Shown: positions 1 through 12,455, counted from the first letter of the stretch. The stretch is DNA of 64,000 nt from Siphlonurus alternatus (GCA_949825025.1 OX463784.1:21384761-21448760); one strand, 5' to 3'. Notes: generated by a model from the sequence alone, not told the origin. Translations and numbers: made by a program.

Positions 1-385
1 CGCAAATTAAAGTTTAATACTTATTATACTCTTTAAGGAATTTTGCTTTTTGAAGCTTCATACTGTATATTATCAACAAAATATATTTTGAATAAATTAT
101 TTATTATTATATTATCAACATGGCATTGACTTTTTAATTTAAAAAATATAAATGTACAATTTAAAAAAAAAAAAATACAGAGTTAATAAAATTCAAATAT
201 TAAGTTCTAATAAATAATTAGAAAATAAAAATAATTAAAATTTAAAAATAACAATTTATAAATAATAATGAATTTTTTTCATTGAAAATTATTTTGAATT
301 AAAATGCGTTTTATAATACCTAAGTTTTTATTAATTATTACACCATGCAGGTCATAAAAACTAAGCACTTATTGAAATCACTCAC

Positions 386-3300
386 TGTCCAAGCAAGGCG
401 CTCTCTCGCTGTACGTGGCTCCCGAGACTGGCACGAGGGCGTCCGGTCCCACACTAGCCACGTCAGAACTGTGTAGCAGGCACGTGGAGATCTGAGCCAG
501 CGCCAGTTTCGCACCACCCACGTAAGTGAAGCCGCGACACCGGAACCTCAGCTCAGAGTCGCACATTTGACGACACTGAAACACGTTATAGACGTGTTAG
601 TAAGCACGTGGAGGTTTGTGAACGTGGAGCTGACGAGGAACTTGAACCTAAATTAAAGTGAAAACAATCACAAGATATCAATGGAGTATCGACCTCATAT
701 TTTTTTATTGCAGAAATGGATAGAGGGTGCAAGGTTATGCTACCCTGATTTTTTTCAATATTTTTAGAGCGCGGGAACTATTTTTAAAAAATTATTGAAA
801 GTCCTTTTTATGACGTCACGAGGCGGCAAGTCCTATCTTTTTCTTAATTAAGGAGTGGCGTCACGTGACGTCACAAAAAGAACTTTCACACAAAATTTAA
901 AAATAGTTTCCAGCCTCTAAAAAATCTGAAAAAAATCAGAGTAGCATAACTTTGCACGCTCTATCCATTTCTGGAAAAAAAAAAAAAAAAAAATGAGGTC
1001 GATACTCCATTAAAAACTGAAAAAGACGCACTGCATCATTTCAAATTTTTCCTTGTACTTATACTATACTATAAATCTGAAAAAAAAATGCCATATTGGA
1101 CAATCCACCCAAAAATATAATCACAATTCTCTTTTTTTTCTCACTCAATGTGTTCTTACCCCTCCCCCCCCCTTACTGACCCATCAAATTTAATCTTCAA
1201 AAACAGTTTAAAAATGACTTGACAGTACCTTTTTGTAGGACACACCGTTGATGGTGGCGTCGGTAAAATTGAAAGCGTTTCCATTAAATTCTTCGTAAGC
1301 ACAAACTCGAGCAGAAGTGAGCATAACTGCAACATTAGACATTTGTTACTTTAAAAAAAAGAAACACGAACAAATGTTTGTAAAATATTTATTTTCATAA
1401 ATAATAAAATACAGAATGTTAATTTTTTCATTATTTGTAAAAAAAAAAAAAACATTGTTAAAATAATTCATTGAGTGCGACAGTAAAATTATTTTTGCAA
1501 AATTTGATATAAATTATAAAACGTATTCCAAGAAATGTATAATTATCAATGAAATCTCGCTGCCCGGCTTGTACTGTTCGATATAAGAATTATACATGGA
1601 TAATGAAGTGGTTATTTTTTTTATGTTTTATAATAATTATATAGTGAAAAAAAAAATAAATAAATAAATAAAAAGTAAAATTAGATACACATGTGTCTTA
1701 AATATCTTATGATTATATAATAATTTAAATTTTACTGCACACATGTTTTTAAGAACCATCGACAGGAATATCTCCTTGAATGTAGGCAACTTGTTCAGCA
1801 CTAAAACAGAACTGAGTGAATAAATCAAGATTTATCTCATTTAACAATGATCCGTCACATTCAGGGCCGAATCCAGCACGTGTATCTGGGGGGAGGGCGG
1901 TGTCCTATCCCGCATTGTTAAATTTTGGAGTAGGAGAGGGGGCAACCATGGGAAACCTGTCAGGACGGACACCTCTACTTTTTATCAATCGACCAAAGTG
2001 ATGTCCAAAGCCTGGGGAATCACACACAAATGCATTACTAAACTGAGTGGAAAGCGAGACGGATATACTCCAAGGAGGGAGCAATGTCATTATTACTTGA
2101 AACAGTCATCCATCCAAGTACTAACCACGCTCGTCGTAGCTTGACTTCGTTGATCTAACGAGAACCGATCACCATGAATTTGAGGTATACTTACATTGTG
2201 CGCACTGGTTCTCCAGGTAGTCGATGTTCGAGGTCGAAGGTACGAAGGCATACGGAATCGATCTCTGGTCCTCGCCACTTAGCAGACATTGCAGCGAGCG
2301 GGCGTCGAACTGGGCACTGCGGCACAGAAATCGACGTTCGGAGATGCAGAGCGCGGCGCAGTCCTGCCTGTTGGTGACGTTCACCGTGAGACCCAGGGGA
2401 GTCCGTAGTTCAAACCCCGGGACACGATCAACCAGCCACAGAAGTTCTCCGCATCTCGCAGCTGAAACGGAGAATAATGAACATTTTAATTTCTATAATC
2501 TAAATACATGATATAATAATATTAGGTCTGTTCGTAAATACACAATCAGAAATAAATTAATAATAGATTATTATTGATGAAACTCCCTTACATGGAATAT
2601 AAATTAAGGATCATCAATAACAATCGATTATTTCTGATAGGGTATTTATGAATGAACAGGCTATTTTTCGCAAGAAAATAATATATAACACTTCAAAAAC
2701 ATTAACAAAAATTCTATAAAATTAAATATGATTATTATTTATTTAAAAAATAAATCATATACTTTAAAATTAATTTTTAAATCAACGTATCAATATTAAA
2801 TGTAAATTAATATTTCAATATATTAAATTTTTACATTAAAATATTAATTATAATTTAAACAATGTATTTAAATTGTTATAAATTAAAATGATTTCCATTG
2901 TAAGTTAAATAAAAATATTAATTTGATTCCCATCTCTTTCATTCGCATTGTCAATAAGAGATTAACTATAAATATATACTCTTACACAATTTACAAATAC
3001 ATAAAAACTTATGTAATAAAATTACGTTGTTGAAAAATGGGAGATTAACTATAAATATATACTCTTACACAATTTACAAATACATAAAAACTTATGTAAT
3101 AAAATTACGTTGTTGAAATTGGGACCCAATTAAAAGTTAAAAACATTACTGCAAAATAAGTAAACCATTGATAAATATTGGGTGCGATTCACGAAGCAGT
3201 TAGTCAAGTTTCTAACCATGTTTAGCTTAATAAAAGCGGTACCTTTGAGACAAATCTTCTCGTAGAAGACGAGGTTGCTGGCCTCGAAGTCGAGTCTTCC

Positions 3301-6080
3301 GAACTGAGCTGGACTGAAGCCAAACAGATCCGCCGGGACTCTCAGCTCCACTCGGAAGCACGCGTTCGCCACGTAGTCCACCACGAACGTGTGACACGTG
3401 TCGCCTGCAGCCAGGCACCTGCATGGAGCGTTCCGGGGAGCATTAGAAATTCAATATTTTTTACACATAAAGATGAAACATTTCATTGTTTTTTATTAAA
3501 TATTATATGATTAATATTATATTACTACCATCTATGATTTATTATTTATTATTTTTTTTTTCATATAAAAATATTTAATTTATGTTTGTAAAATTATTTA
3601 TTAAATGAATAATTTTACATGTTTTTAAGGGTAAGATAACGCCACCAATGTTAAAAAAAAAATCCCTCACACAAAAATTATGAAAAAAAAAATAAAATGT
3701 TCTCCTCTACACCCCCTATCAGTAGCTAAAATATCAGGTATACAAATACGATCTAGTTTTTGAGTTATGAATTTTTAAAGTTGACTAATTTAACATGGGA
3801 TTTCCATTTCTCCATGTTAAAGTAGTCAACTTTAAAAATTCATAACTCAAAAACTAGATCGTATTTGCATACTTTATATTTATAATGCAATTTTAAATTA
3901 TGTATATAAATCATTTTAAAATTAAATTACAATTTAAATTTTTATTTTATATAAAATATTGTGGGCTTATAAAGTTTACTAGAAGCTGTAAGTCACAGTA
4001 ATCATTAGAATCATTGTGATCACAGCTTTTAGTATTAATAAAGTAATATAAATAATCACGTGTTAACAAAACATGGAAACAAAATAAATATGGTCAAATT
4101 AGGTGCATCATGTCGCAGAGATGCATGTTGATTTTACGAAATCTTAAAACGTGGTTAAAACATAATTATATCGTCTTATTTATATTGATGGTAAATTAAT
4201 GAAACCGCTAATTTGTTCAATTCAATAGAGTATCGACCTCAAAATTTTTTATCGCAGAAATGGATAGAGCGTGCAAAGTTATGCTACCCTGACTTTTTTC
4301 AAAAATTTTTGAGCCCGGGAACTATTTTTAAAAAATTATTGAAAGTGTGACGTCACGCGGCGGTAAGTCCTATCTTTTTCTAAAGGAGCGGCGTCTCGTG
4401 ACGTCACAAAAAGAACTTTCAATCATTTTTTAAAAATAGTTCCCGGGCTCAAAAAAATCTGAAAAAAAAATCAGGGTGTCATAACTTTGCACGTTCTATC
4501 CATTTCTGCAATAAACAAAAATTTGAGGTCGATACTCTATGTTATTATTTTGTGCAATACATTTTGTATAGAACAAATCAGCTAATTATTATTAAAATGA
4601 AGATATTTGGGGGGAATTCACAAATGCTGGTACATACATATTACTTGATAACCATGCAGTGTCACTTTATTGACAAATTATTTTCTGTGTAAACTGTAAT
4701 AAAAAAACAATATATATCACACTTATTTGCTACAAAAATATGCGTCAAACTTTCCAGTGGTTGCAATTTTTATTTTTCTTGACGACACATTTCGCAAGCT
4801 GCAATGAATCATGGGAATGTTGCAAGGAAAAGGAAAGTGACATTTAATGTGGCTCATACTTTGTTTTGTACTTGAGATAACAGAACGTTGACTTAAAATT
4901 TATTTTGTAAGTTTTATCCTTGCTTGGCGTTCTAAAGAAAAAAATGAGGGTGAAATTTAACATGCAGCTTTATGGACGAAAAGAGAGAAATTTAATATGC
5001 TATAATATGACTCTGGCAGTAACTATATTATTGAGAGATCAATCGTTATTAATAATTAACATATAAAAATAATGTATTGTGGTTAAACGAACTTTAAATC
5101 GGAAGAAATTTCATGCAATTTTAATTTCGGAGGTTCTGCCTTGATAATACTTGTGATCGATTAAAACCAAATTTAACTGTTAGAACTCCCCTTGCCAGTT
5201 TCTCGCTTAAAATTTAAAAGATATTGTGAGATCTTGACTTCCACTTCTACACTCTCAGACCCCACGAAGCTTTAAAAATCTTGGTCAAATTCCTGACCAT
5301 ATTTAAGACAGTTTTTTTAAAAAAAGATCTCTGCCAAGATATTTAATATTTAATTAAATTATATATTTATTTAATTTTTTAATTTCCAGCTACTTCCAAC
5401 GTGAAAATAAAATTAATTTGACTAGAAAATTCAATCGACATTCGTTCCTCACCTTTTAATACACTCGACAGTTATCGGCTCCGGCCCCGGCGCGCGACTC
5501 AACATCAAAGTCTGGTTGAAAATCATCGGCACCATCCCCGTGACCCGCTCGAACGTCTCCACCTCGCCGGCAAGGCACGAACCTGTGAAATTACCTTAAT
5601 TTTATAATCACAATGTCATTATACACATTTCATTGTTTTATATAATAGAAATTGTCAGTGATTTTATATGTTTGATAGTATTATGTAACTTTTATAAATG
5701 TTTTTATATTTTATGTATTGTATTTTTGTGATTATCCAATTTTGACGTGAACATATGTTTGTCTTGTACAGTCAAAAAGTTCCAAAAAAAAAAATAAAAA
5801 ATAATAATAATAAAAAAAAAAGAACTCATCGCATTTGCTATAGAGAGAGAGAGAAAAAAAAAACTAGCAATTCAGCAATTTTCAGCAAACAGTGAATGAA
5901 TTCTCTCTTCATAATTATAGCGAAATAATTTTTCCAGTGTTAATCGTTATTACTATATATAATTTTATTGTGCTAAAATATTAATCAATGTACCCCGTAC
6001 TTACCATGAACTCTTGAAATCTTCCAAATTACAAATAATATCAGGAACCAAAACCTTGATTTTGTTTTATTTAATATCAT
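386..6080 (-). CDS. PAN/apple-module secreted protein, N-terminal part (gene continues beyond left edge)
   Basis: Six coding exons on the minus strand join in phase: 6005-6080, 5453-5582, 3243-3418, 2195-2461, 1229-1326 and 386-575, about 312 residues. Exon 1 gives a signal peptide (starts MILNKTKSRFW, then the hydrophobic run FLILFVIW). Three cysteine-rich PAN/apple-like modules follow, at about residues 28-127, 131-214 and 225-312. Landmarks are CLAAGDTCHTFVVDY, the stretch RVPGFELRTPLG followed by CAALCISERRFLCRSAQF, and CRQMCDSELRFRCRGF. The last exon ends with one base of a split codon at a GTGAGT donor, so the protein continues left of the window. Arthropod proteins of this plan (NompA, Trynity and Neyo types) usually end in a ZP domain and a membrane anchor and act in apical extracellular matrix or cuticle. 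That C-terminal part is inferred, not seen. I cannot tell which member this is. The weakest splice site is the GTACTG donor of exon 1229-1326. Confidence 0.85.
681..1011. mobile_element. Palindromic MITE, family A, copy 1
   Basis: This near-palindrome of about 330 bp has ends aatggagtatcgacc and ggtcgatactccatt. Each half contains the family core (tttattgcagaaatggatag) and the block gaactatttttaaa. Near the centre are two TGACGTCA octamers (811-818 and 866-873). There is no coding capacity. It lies in an intron of the PAN-module gene. Other copies in the window define the family: 4224-4541, 11135-11455, 36049-36358, and diverged copies near 6441, 20523 and 29669. Confidence 0.88.
1229..1326 (-). 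CDS. PAN-module gene exon 5
   Basis: The exon runs from acceptor taatgttgcag to a GTACTG donor. Its frame includes VCAYEEFNGNAFNF, the beginning of the third PAN-like module. A two-base phase at the start completes a Phe codon with the previous exon, and it ends in phase 0 before CRQMCDSE. It is too short to show as a long open frame, and was placed by phase agreement with both neighbours. Confidence 0.7.
1850..2172 (-). mobile_element. SINE with 5S rRNA-derived head (SINE3-like), or 5S pseudogene fused to a repeat
   Basis: On the minus strand, 2172-2085 resembles positions from roughly 25 onward of animal 5S rRNA. It contains ATCGGTTCTCGT, an AAGTCAAGC-type A box, and the C-box block GTGGTTAGTACTTGGATG. 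The sequence then continues into a body down to about 1850 that is not 5S-like. The 5' end of 5S is missing. The element sits in the intron just downstream of the exon ending at 2195, about 25 bases from its donor. The 5S likeness is clear from the sequence. The SINE interpretation is inferred from the attached body. Confidence 0.72.
2958..3117. repeat. Tandem duplication, about 83-bp unit, two copies
   Basis: A block starting gagattaactataaatata at 2958 recurs at 3041 with essentially no changes and ends with ttacgttgttgaaa in both copies. It lies in an intron of the PAN-module gene. The near-identity implies a recent duplication or an assembly artefact. Confidence 0.9.
3625..3880. mobile_element. 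TTAA-flanked MITE, family B, right-truncated copy
   Basis: The left end reads TTAAGGGTAAGATAACGCC and the interior is a large inverted repeat (gttatgaatttttaaagttg and its complement around 3760-3850). It matches the complete copy at 7419-7780 over most of its length but loses the right terminus near 3880. It is non-coding and intronic in the PAN-module gene. Confidence 0.82.
4224..4541. mobile_element. Palindromic MITE, family A, copy 2
   Basis: The ends are aatagagtatcgacctc and gaggtcgatactctat. It has the same core and the same paired TGACGTCA octamers as copy 1. It lies in the long intron between exons 5453-5582 and 3243-3418 of the PAN-module gene. Confidence 0.88.
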
Positions 6081-6166
6081 CTTGATTATTATATATTTTT
6101 TTTTTATAAAATAATTAAGTTTTAAATAACTCAACTTCTAAATATCATATTAATTAATCTTCGGTC
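6005..6166 (-). CDS. Signal-peptide exon of the PAN-module gene
   Basis: The ATG is at 6080-6078. Twenty-five codons encode a short basic start and then a strongly hydrophobic run. The exon ends at GTTCATG followed by a GTAAGTAC donor, leaving one base (G) that completes a Gly codon with the next exon. A good acceptor (tttttacag) lies upstream and would start the exon at 6166, which leaves an 86-base 5' UTR. The ATG itself is well supported by frame and signal peptide. The UTR boundary is inferred. Confidence 0.72.
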
Positions 6167-6440
6167 CTGTAAAAATTCACACAGCAAATTAACAAAGTGG
6201 ACACCAAATTTATGCAGCGTTAAACTGAGAAGGGAAGTGAGAGTGACTGATAATGGTTCGACTTGCCTTACTTAGATAGTGAGACAAGAAACTGGGCTAT
6301 CGTCTACAGGTAAGTTGTAAAAATTATTATTATCATGTATGAATTTTTGAAACCATATGGATTACGTTCTTATATTGAGAAACAGCTGAGGTAATCTTTT
6401 GTAAGGGTTGTCACTACACGTACGTCTCCTACTTATACAC

Positions 6441-6760
6441 AATAGACTATCGACATGACAAAAATTGAATAAATAAATTAATACACAATTATATTGTTAC
6501 TCTGATTTTTTCAAAGTCAATAAAGAATTCACCTATAAAAAATTATTAATAAAAATTCAGTTTTATTGCCCACGTCCCTTTATCGGCGCCAAAGTGCTAT
6601 CCTATTAGAGTGCTGGCTGCCAGGTGTCGCCGGAAACTAGGTTTTTAATGTTTTTTTTATATATTTTTTTAATTGATATATAAATACCAGACTCTGAAAA
6701 AAGTCAAACTTTGCACCCCCTTTATCCATTTATGCAACTCAACATTTTTTATATTGGAAA
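6441..6760. mobile_element. Diverged family A MITE
   Basis: The left end (aatagactatcgac) and internal pieces (gttactctgattttttcaaa, aactttgcaccccctttatc) match family A, but the middle is replaced by unrelated sequence. The right boundary is approximate. No coding content. Confidence 0.55.
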
Positions 6761-7418
6761 TGCTGTCATACGATATGAGTCGGGAGATGATATGAATAAA
6801 AAAAAAAATGTGACGATACACAACACGAGGTCCAAATTTGCAATAAAAAAAGTCAATCAGGTTGTCCAATGTAGTGAATTCAATCTACTCATCTAAATTC
6901 TACCACGATTGATATATCCAGTATTTTTAGCAAATTTATTCTTTTATGCCATAATTAAAATAATGTAACATAATCGGAAGTAAAATGTTGTATTGAAATA
7001 AATATGTATTGTATGATGCTTGTAATGCTTTGATTCAATGTGAATTGTTATAATTATTGTCAATGCTCGACAATGTCATATATTTTTATAAGGATTATAA
7101 TCCTTGAAAAATATAATAAAAAAATAAACTTTCTAATAATAGTAATCTGTAAATTATTACATAATTTTGTTTTGTAACTGTCAAAATTATTAATAGTTAT
7201 TCATTAATTCAGTTTTTGTTTTTTATTTTTATGACTCGCTTGTTCTACTTTATGCAATGCATGCAGGTGATAAATATGCACTGCTCAATAGACTCATTTA
7301 TAGACCTTAACTGATATACACCTGCATGCACCGATGATTGCATGGTCATGTGTAACTATTACAATTATTGACACTAGACAACCAATAAGAATACCTTTAC
7401 TATAATTTAGTTCCAAAT

Positions 7419-7780
7419 TTAAGGGTAAGATAACGCCATCAATGTCCAAAAAATCCCTCACACAAAAATTCTGAAAAAAAAAATTAAAATGTTCGTCTCT
7501 ACACCCTCTATCATTAGCTAAAATATCAGGTACACAAATTCGATCTAGTTTTTGAGTTATGAATTTTTAAAGTTGACTAATTTAACATGGAAGTTCCATT
7601 TCTCCATGTTAAATTAGTCAAATTTAAAAATTCATTACTCAAAAACTAGATCGTATTTGTGTACCTGATATTTTAGCTACTGATAGGGGGTGCAATGTAG
7701 AGGAGAACATTTTAAAACAATTTCAGAATTTTTGTGTGAGGGATTTTTTTTTAACATTGGCGGCGTTATCTTACCCTTAA
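7419..7780. mobile_element. TTAA-flanked MITE, family B, complete copy
   Basis: It begins TTAAGGGTAAGATAACGCC and ends GGCGTTATCTTACCCTTAA. The interior is almost a full palindrome centred near 7600. TTAA at each end fits duplication of a TTAA target, the habit of the piggyBac superfamily. The family assignment is inference. It is non-coding and lies upstream of the PAN-module gene. Confidence 0.88.
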
Positions 7781-8495
7781 CCCTTTAAATAATTATACTG
7801 ATTAATGATGAATGATACGTTGTGGTATTAAATAAAAGTAACGAACCTGTTTTTGAATATGAGAGAATTAAAAAAAATAATAATAAAATTATGAACGGAT
7901 TTATCACAATACATGGCAAAATACTTTTTTATACTCTAAAATATTTTAATATATGTAATACAAAATAATTGTATTTTATATAAAATTTAATCTTAATTTT
8001 TTGAGTATTTATTAAAGTATTTATATTTTAAATCAAATTTCAAAATATTTGCAGTAATTATATATATTTTTTTAATTTGCCATTTCATGATATTTAATGC
8101 TAAATTTGAAAAAAAAAATATATATAATTTTAAATTGCAAATTTACACAGTTGTAGTAAAACTAGTCAGTCGTCCTAAACACAACCTCTCCTATTGCAAC
8201 CATATTATTAGTGCACATTTAACGCAACTTTGTTGAATTAAAATTTTTAAAATTTATATATCGCTAGTAATGTAGTAATTCATTAACAATATTAGTTAAA
8301 TTTTAAATTTAACATATTAAAATAAAACATAATTTCGTCGATCCATATAGTAAAACTGATTAAAAATATATGAATATTTTTGTTTTTAAGTTTGTTTGAT
8401 AACGAGAAAATAAATTTCTTAAATAAAAATCAATTAATTTTAAAAAAAACTTAAGATATACTATCTTGCACGCTATACAATGCAACAATACTTAC

Positions 8496-8650
8496 TGCAT
8501 CTCTATAATAACAATGAACACTACAACAATCCAGGACGATATTCTCTCACAAGTTTACCGACAGTGACTGCGGCGACAACTGCAGTGTGTTTTTCCAGCA
8601 CTGACCCACTATGACAATTATGCGGGAGCGTTGAGCCACATTTACCGAGG
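8496..8650 (-). other. Candidate non-coding first exon of the PAN-module gene
   Basis: This minus-strand stretch is less AT-rich than its surroundings and ends in a strong donor (GAGATGCA followed by GTAAGTATT) at 8495. It lies about 2.3 kb upstream of the good acceptor before the signal-peptide exon. No open frame is evident, so it would be 5' UTR. The right boundary (transcription start) is a guess. RNA evidence is needed to call it real. Confidence 0.3.
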
Positions 8651-10019
8651 GGGAGCAATAACTTTCATCCAGGCACCCGGCGTGTTATCATTTTCACTTA
8701 TATGATTTCTTATCAGTTTTCTCTTCGTTTACAAGGTCGAACTAAAAAATAAATTATTTTCATAGTGAAATTTTTAATAATAATTTTTTATTATATGTTT
8801 GCAATGGTAATAAATATAAGTACAGTAATTATATATTTAGTTACACAAAAATGTAAAAGTAGAGGGATACTCCACTGAAATGAATATTAAAAATATAATT
8901 TTTACTTGAATTGTTCATTTTAAATGTGAATAAAAGTAGCTGAATAGAGGATGCAATTTTTTATAAAATTTCTCTTCCATCAATTAAAGTCGGTACAAAT
9001 TTGTAATTAAACTATCATTGCAATGCAACAATTTTTTTTAAAAGGGTTCTCATTTATATTCATCGTAAAGTGGAAAAAGGTGAACGCATCTCACCCATTG
9101 ATGCCCACGTAGTTACCCCATACCACAATTAATTAGAGGAAGGGGTGAGATCTAATCCGTCATTTAAATTAAGACTTCTTACTTTTACAATAAGAGTATA
9201 ATTCTAATTTATAAAAATTAAAATTTTAAGATTGCATATTTTTGGGAAAGTATATATATAGTTGAACTCATTTAATTATTTACGAAAATTAACGGGGGAA
9301 AATATAGAAAAAAAAAAAATGCCATGTTATTAATTTTTATAACATATTATAAATAATACCATGCTAAAGATTTAAATGGTCGATCTGTAACCCGAAGTGA
9401 TGTAGAATATATGCATGATCATATTTCAATTTTCCTATTCATGAGAATTAATGAAACTCTGTATGAAATGATCTGGCAAGCAAAATATCCTGTTGATTAT
9501 AGTGAAGTGCGATAAAAAAAAATACAATACCTATAATATGTTGACTATAATATATCTATTATCTATATATATGTGCATGGCATTTTTTAAGTATATTGCT
9601 ATACAGTATATCTCGAACGAAATGACCGATGGCAGCGCTGTCTGCAGAGTGATGACGTCACAAAATGGCGGACGTAATGCGGCTCGAAAGAAATATGGAG
9701 TATGAAAAGCAGGTTAATAATTTGATAATGTGCGATTAGAAGCTTACATACAAACGTAAAATTTGACGCACCAGCTGTCAAATTAAATTCAGGGGCTTTA
9801 CAATATTATTGGAGCCAATCGCACCCCTTTCAGCCTTTTCAGGGGTGTTTTTTTTTCCCCCATAGGAAATACGAAAAGTTTTTCCAATGAATATGACCGA
9901 GATGTAACAATTTGAAAATTTATAAGAATTTTATGGAGAAAATTTCATACAATAGGTAATTAATTTACACCTCTGAAATAATTAATTAATACATATTCAT
10001 TACCACACCCCCGTGGCAC
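8651..10019. other. Intergenic AT-rich DNA without a recognised gene
   Basis: Only short chance open frames are present. I see no exon-like frame with splice sites, no RNA gene, and no repeat shared with the rest of the window. Confidence 0.6.
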
Positions 10020-11050
10020 CACCTCTACCACGCACACCCCTGGAGTGCTACCCGGCCGTACCCCGTTATTCAGACCTATTAGTATTTTCCACTTTTTTTA
10101 ATAAACGAGCTAAAATTATAAAACTTAATTTTCAAGGGGTTATCAACCCTCCTGAACTAAGAAATAATTTTAGATTTTCTCCCCGACGCACCCTTGAGTG
10201 TTAGATAACTACCCCTAAAACCCATTTTCCTTAAAAATTGTGCTAAAATTATGAAATTAATTTTCAAGGGGTAATCGACCCTCCTAAACTAGGAAATAAT
10301 TTTAGATTTTCTCCCCGACGCACCCCTGAGGGTGGAGAACTACCCCTAAAATCAACTTTCCTTAAAAATTGTGCTAAAATTATGAAATTAATTTTCAAGG
10401 GGTAATCGACCTTCCTAAATTAGAAAAAAATATTATATTTTCTCCCTGATGCATCCCTGAGGGTGAAAACCTACCCCTAAAATCCACTTTCCTTAAAAAT
10501 TGTGCTAAAATTATGAAAATTATTTTCAAGGGGTAATCGACCCTACTGAAGTCGGAAATAATTTTAAATTTTCTCCCTGACGCACCCCTGAGGGTGGAGA
10601 CCTACCCCTAAAATCCACTTTCCTTAAAAATTGTGTTAAAATTATGAAATTAATTTTCAAGAGGTAAGTGACCCTCCTGAACTCGGAAATAATTTTAAAT
10701 TTTCTCCCCGACGCACCCCTGAAAGTGGAGACCTACCCCTAAAATCCATTTTCCTTAAAAATTGTGCTAAAATTATGAAATTAATTTTCAAGGGGTAATC
10801 GACCCTACTGAAGTCGGAAACAATTTTAAATTTTCTCCTTGAAGCACCCCTGAGGGTGGAGACCTACCCCTAAAATCCACTTTCCTTAAAAATTGTGTTA
10901 CAATTATGAAATTAATTTTCAAGAGGTAATTGACCCTCCTGAACTCGGAAATAATTTTAAATTTTCTTCCCGACGCACCCCTGAGGGTGGAAAACTACCC
11001 CGAAAATCAATTTTCCTTAAAAAATATGCTAGAATTATGAAATTGTTATG
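10020..11050. repeat. Tandem array of a 131-bp unit, left arm of a foldback-like element
   Basis: The marker gacgcacccctgagggtgg recurs at 10185, 10317, 10448, 10579, 10710, 10841 and 10972, a period of 131 to 132 bases. Each unit also carries ccttaaaaattgtgctaaaa and ttttcaaggggtaatcgacc. About seven to eight units are present, diverged by scattered substitutions. The inverted counterpart lies at 11690-12455. There is no coding capacity. Confidence 0.93.
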
Positions 11051-11134
11051 AAATCTCTTTCTGAAGCAAAAGGTTTACAAGAAGAGATTTGAGACCAATT
11101 GACGAACAGAAAGTGGAGATAAGACGTTGCATGG

Positions 11135-11455
11135 AATAGAGTATTGTCCTCAATTTTTTTTATTGCAGAAATGGATAGAGGGTGCAAAGTTATGCTACCC
11201 TGATTTTTTTCAGATTTTTTAGAGCCCGGGAACTATTTTTAAAAAATTATTGAATGTCCTTTTCGTGACGTCACGAGACGCCGCTCCTTAAGAAAAAGAT
11301 AGGACTTGCCGCCGCGTGACGTCACAAAAAGAACTTTCAATAATTTTTTAAAAATAGTTCCAGGTCTCTAAAAAATCTGAAGAAAATCAGGGTAGCATAA
11401 CTTTGCACCCTCTATCCATTTCTGCAATAAAAAAAATTGAGGACAATACTCCATT
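11135..11455. mobile_element. Palindromic MITE, family A, copy 3
   Basis: The ends are aatagagtattgtcctc and gaggacaatactccatt. Two TGACGTCA octamers lie near the centre. It is almost identical to the copy at 36049-36358, so both inserted recently. It sits in the spacer between the two inverted 131-bp arrays. Confidence 0.92.
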
Positions 11456-11689
11456 GGTCACAACTCAGATGTTAGAGGCCATGCACGTACACACATAGCC
11501 TCGTTGAGCGGACCAACATGTGCCATCACGCCAATTAACGGTGCTGAACACATTGAGTGAAACCATCATCATACTGCAAGTGAAGAAGTGAGTCTGGGAT
11601 ACTTTTTCTCTGAAAATTTTCGATAAATCCCGAATAAAAATTTAATTCACAATTTCAACTCGATTATTAAGAAAGAAGGATGTGGTGGG

Positions 11690-12455
11690 TAGCCGTTGAC
11701 CCTCAGGGTTGCGTCGGGGAAAAAGTCTAAATTTATTTTCGAGTTTCAAAGGGGTTAATAAACACTTGAAAATTTAATTTTTTTTATTTTGGCACAGTTT
11801 TTAAGGAAAATGGATTTTAGGGGTAGGTTTCCACCCTCAGATGTACGTCGGGAAGAAAATCTAAAATTATTTCCGACTTCAGTAGGGTCGATTACCCCTT
11901 GAAAATTAATTTCATAATTTTATCACAATTTTTAAGGAAAATTGATTTTCGGGGTAGTTCTCCACCCTCAGGGGTGCATCGGGGAGAAAATCTAAATTTA
12001 TTTCCGAGTTCAAGAAGGTCGATTACCCCTTGAAAATTAATTTCATAATTTTAGCACAATTTTTAAGGAAAATTGTTTTTCGGGGTAGTTCTCCACCCTC
12101 AGGGGTGCGTCGGGGAGAAAATCTAAAATTATTTCCGAGTTCAGGAAGGTCGATTACCCCTTGAAAATTAATTTCATAATTTTAGCACAATTTGTAAGGA
12201 AGGTTGTTTTTCGGGGTAGTTCTCCACCCTCAGGGGTGCGTCGGGGAGAAAATCTAAAATTATTTCCGAGTTCAGTAGGGTCGATTGCCCCTTGAAAATT
12301 AATTTCATAATTTTAGCACAATTTTTAAGGAAGATTGTTTTTCGGGGTAGTTCTCCACCCTCAGGGGTGCGTCGGGGAGAAAATCTAAAATTATTTCCAA
12401 GTTTTTAGGAGGGTCGATTACACCTTGAAAATTAATTTCATAATTTTATCCCAAT
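11690..12455. repeat. Inverted tandem array of the 131-bp unit, right arm of a foldback-like element
   Basis: The complement of the left-arm unit recurs with the same 131-base period; gtgcgtcggggagaaaatct starts at 12105, 12236 and 12367. About six units. With the left arm it forms a long inverted repeat around a 640-base spacer. Foldback/Galileo-type transposons have long terminal repeats built of tandem units, which is the closest known plan. No transposase is visible in the spacer. Confidence 0.9.

Noticed and set aside
10013..10204. Open frame inside the 131-bp array
   Set aside because: The frame is not kept from unit to unit, so the repeat is not coding.
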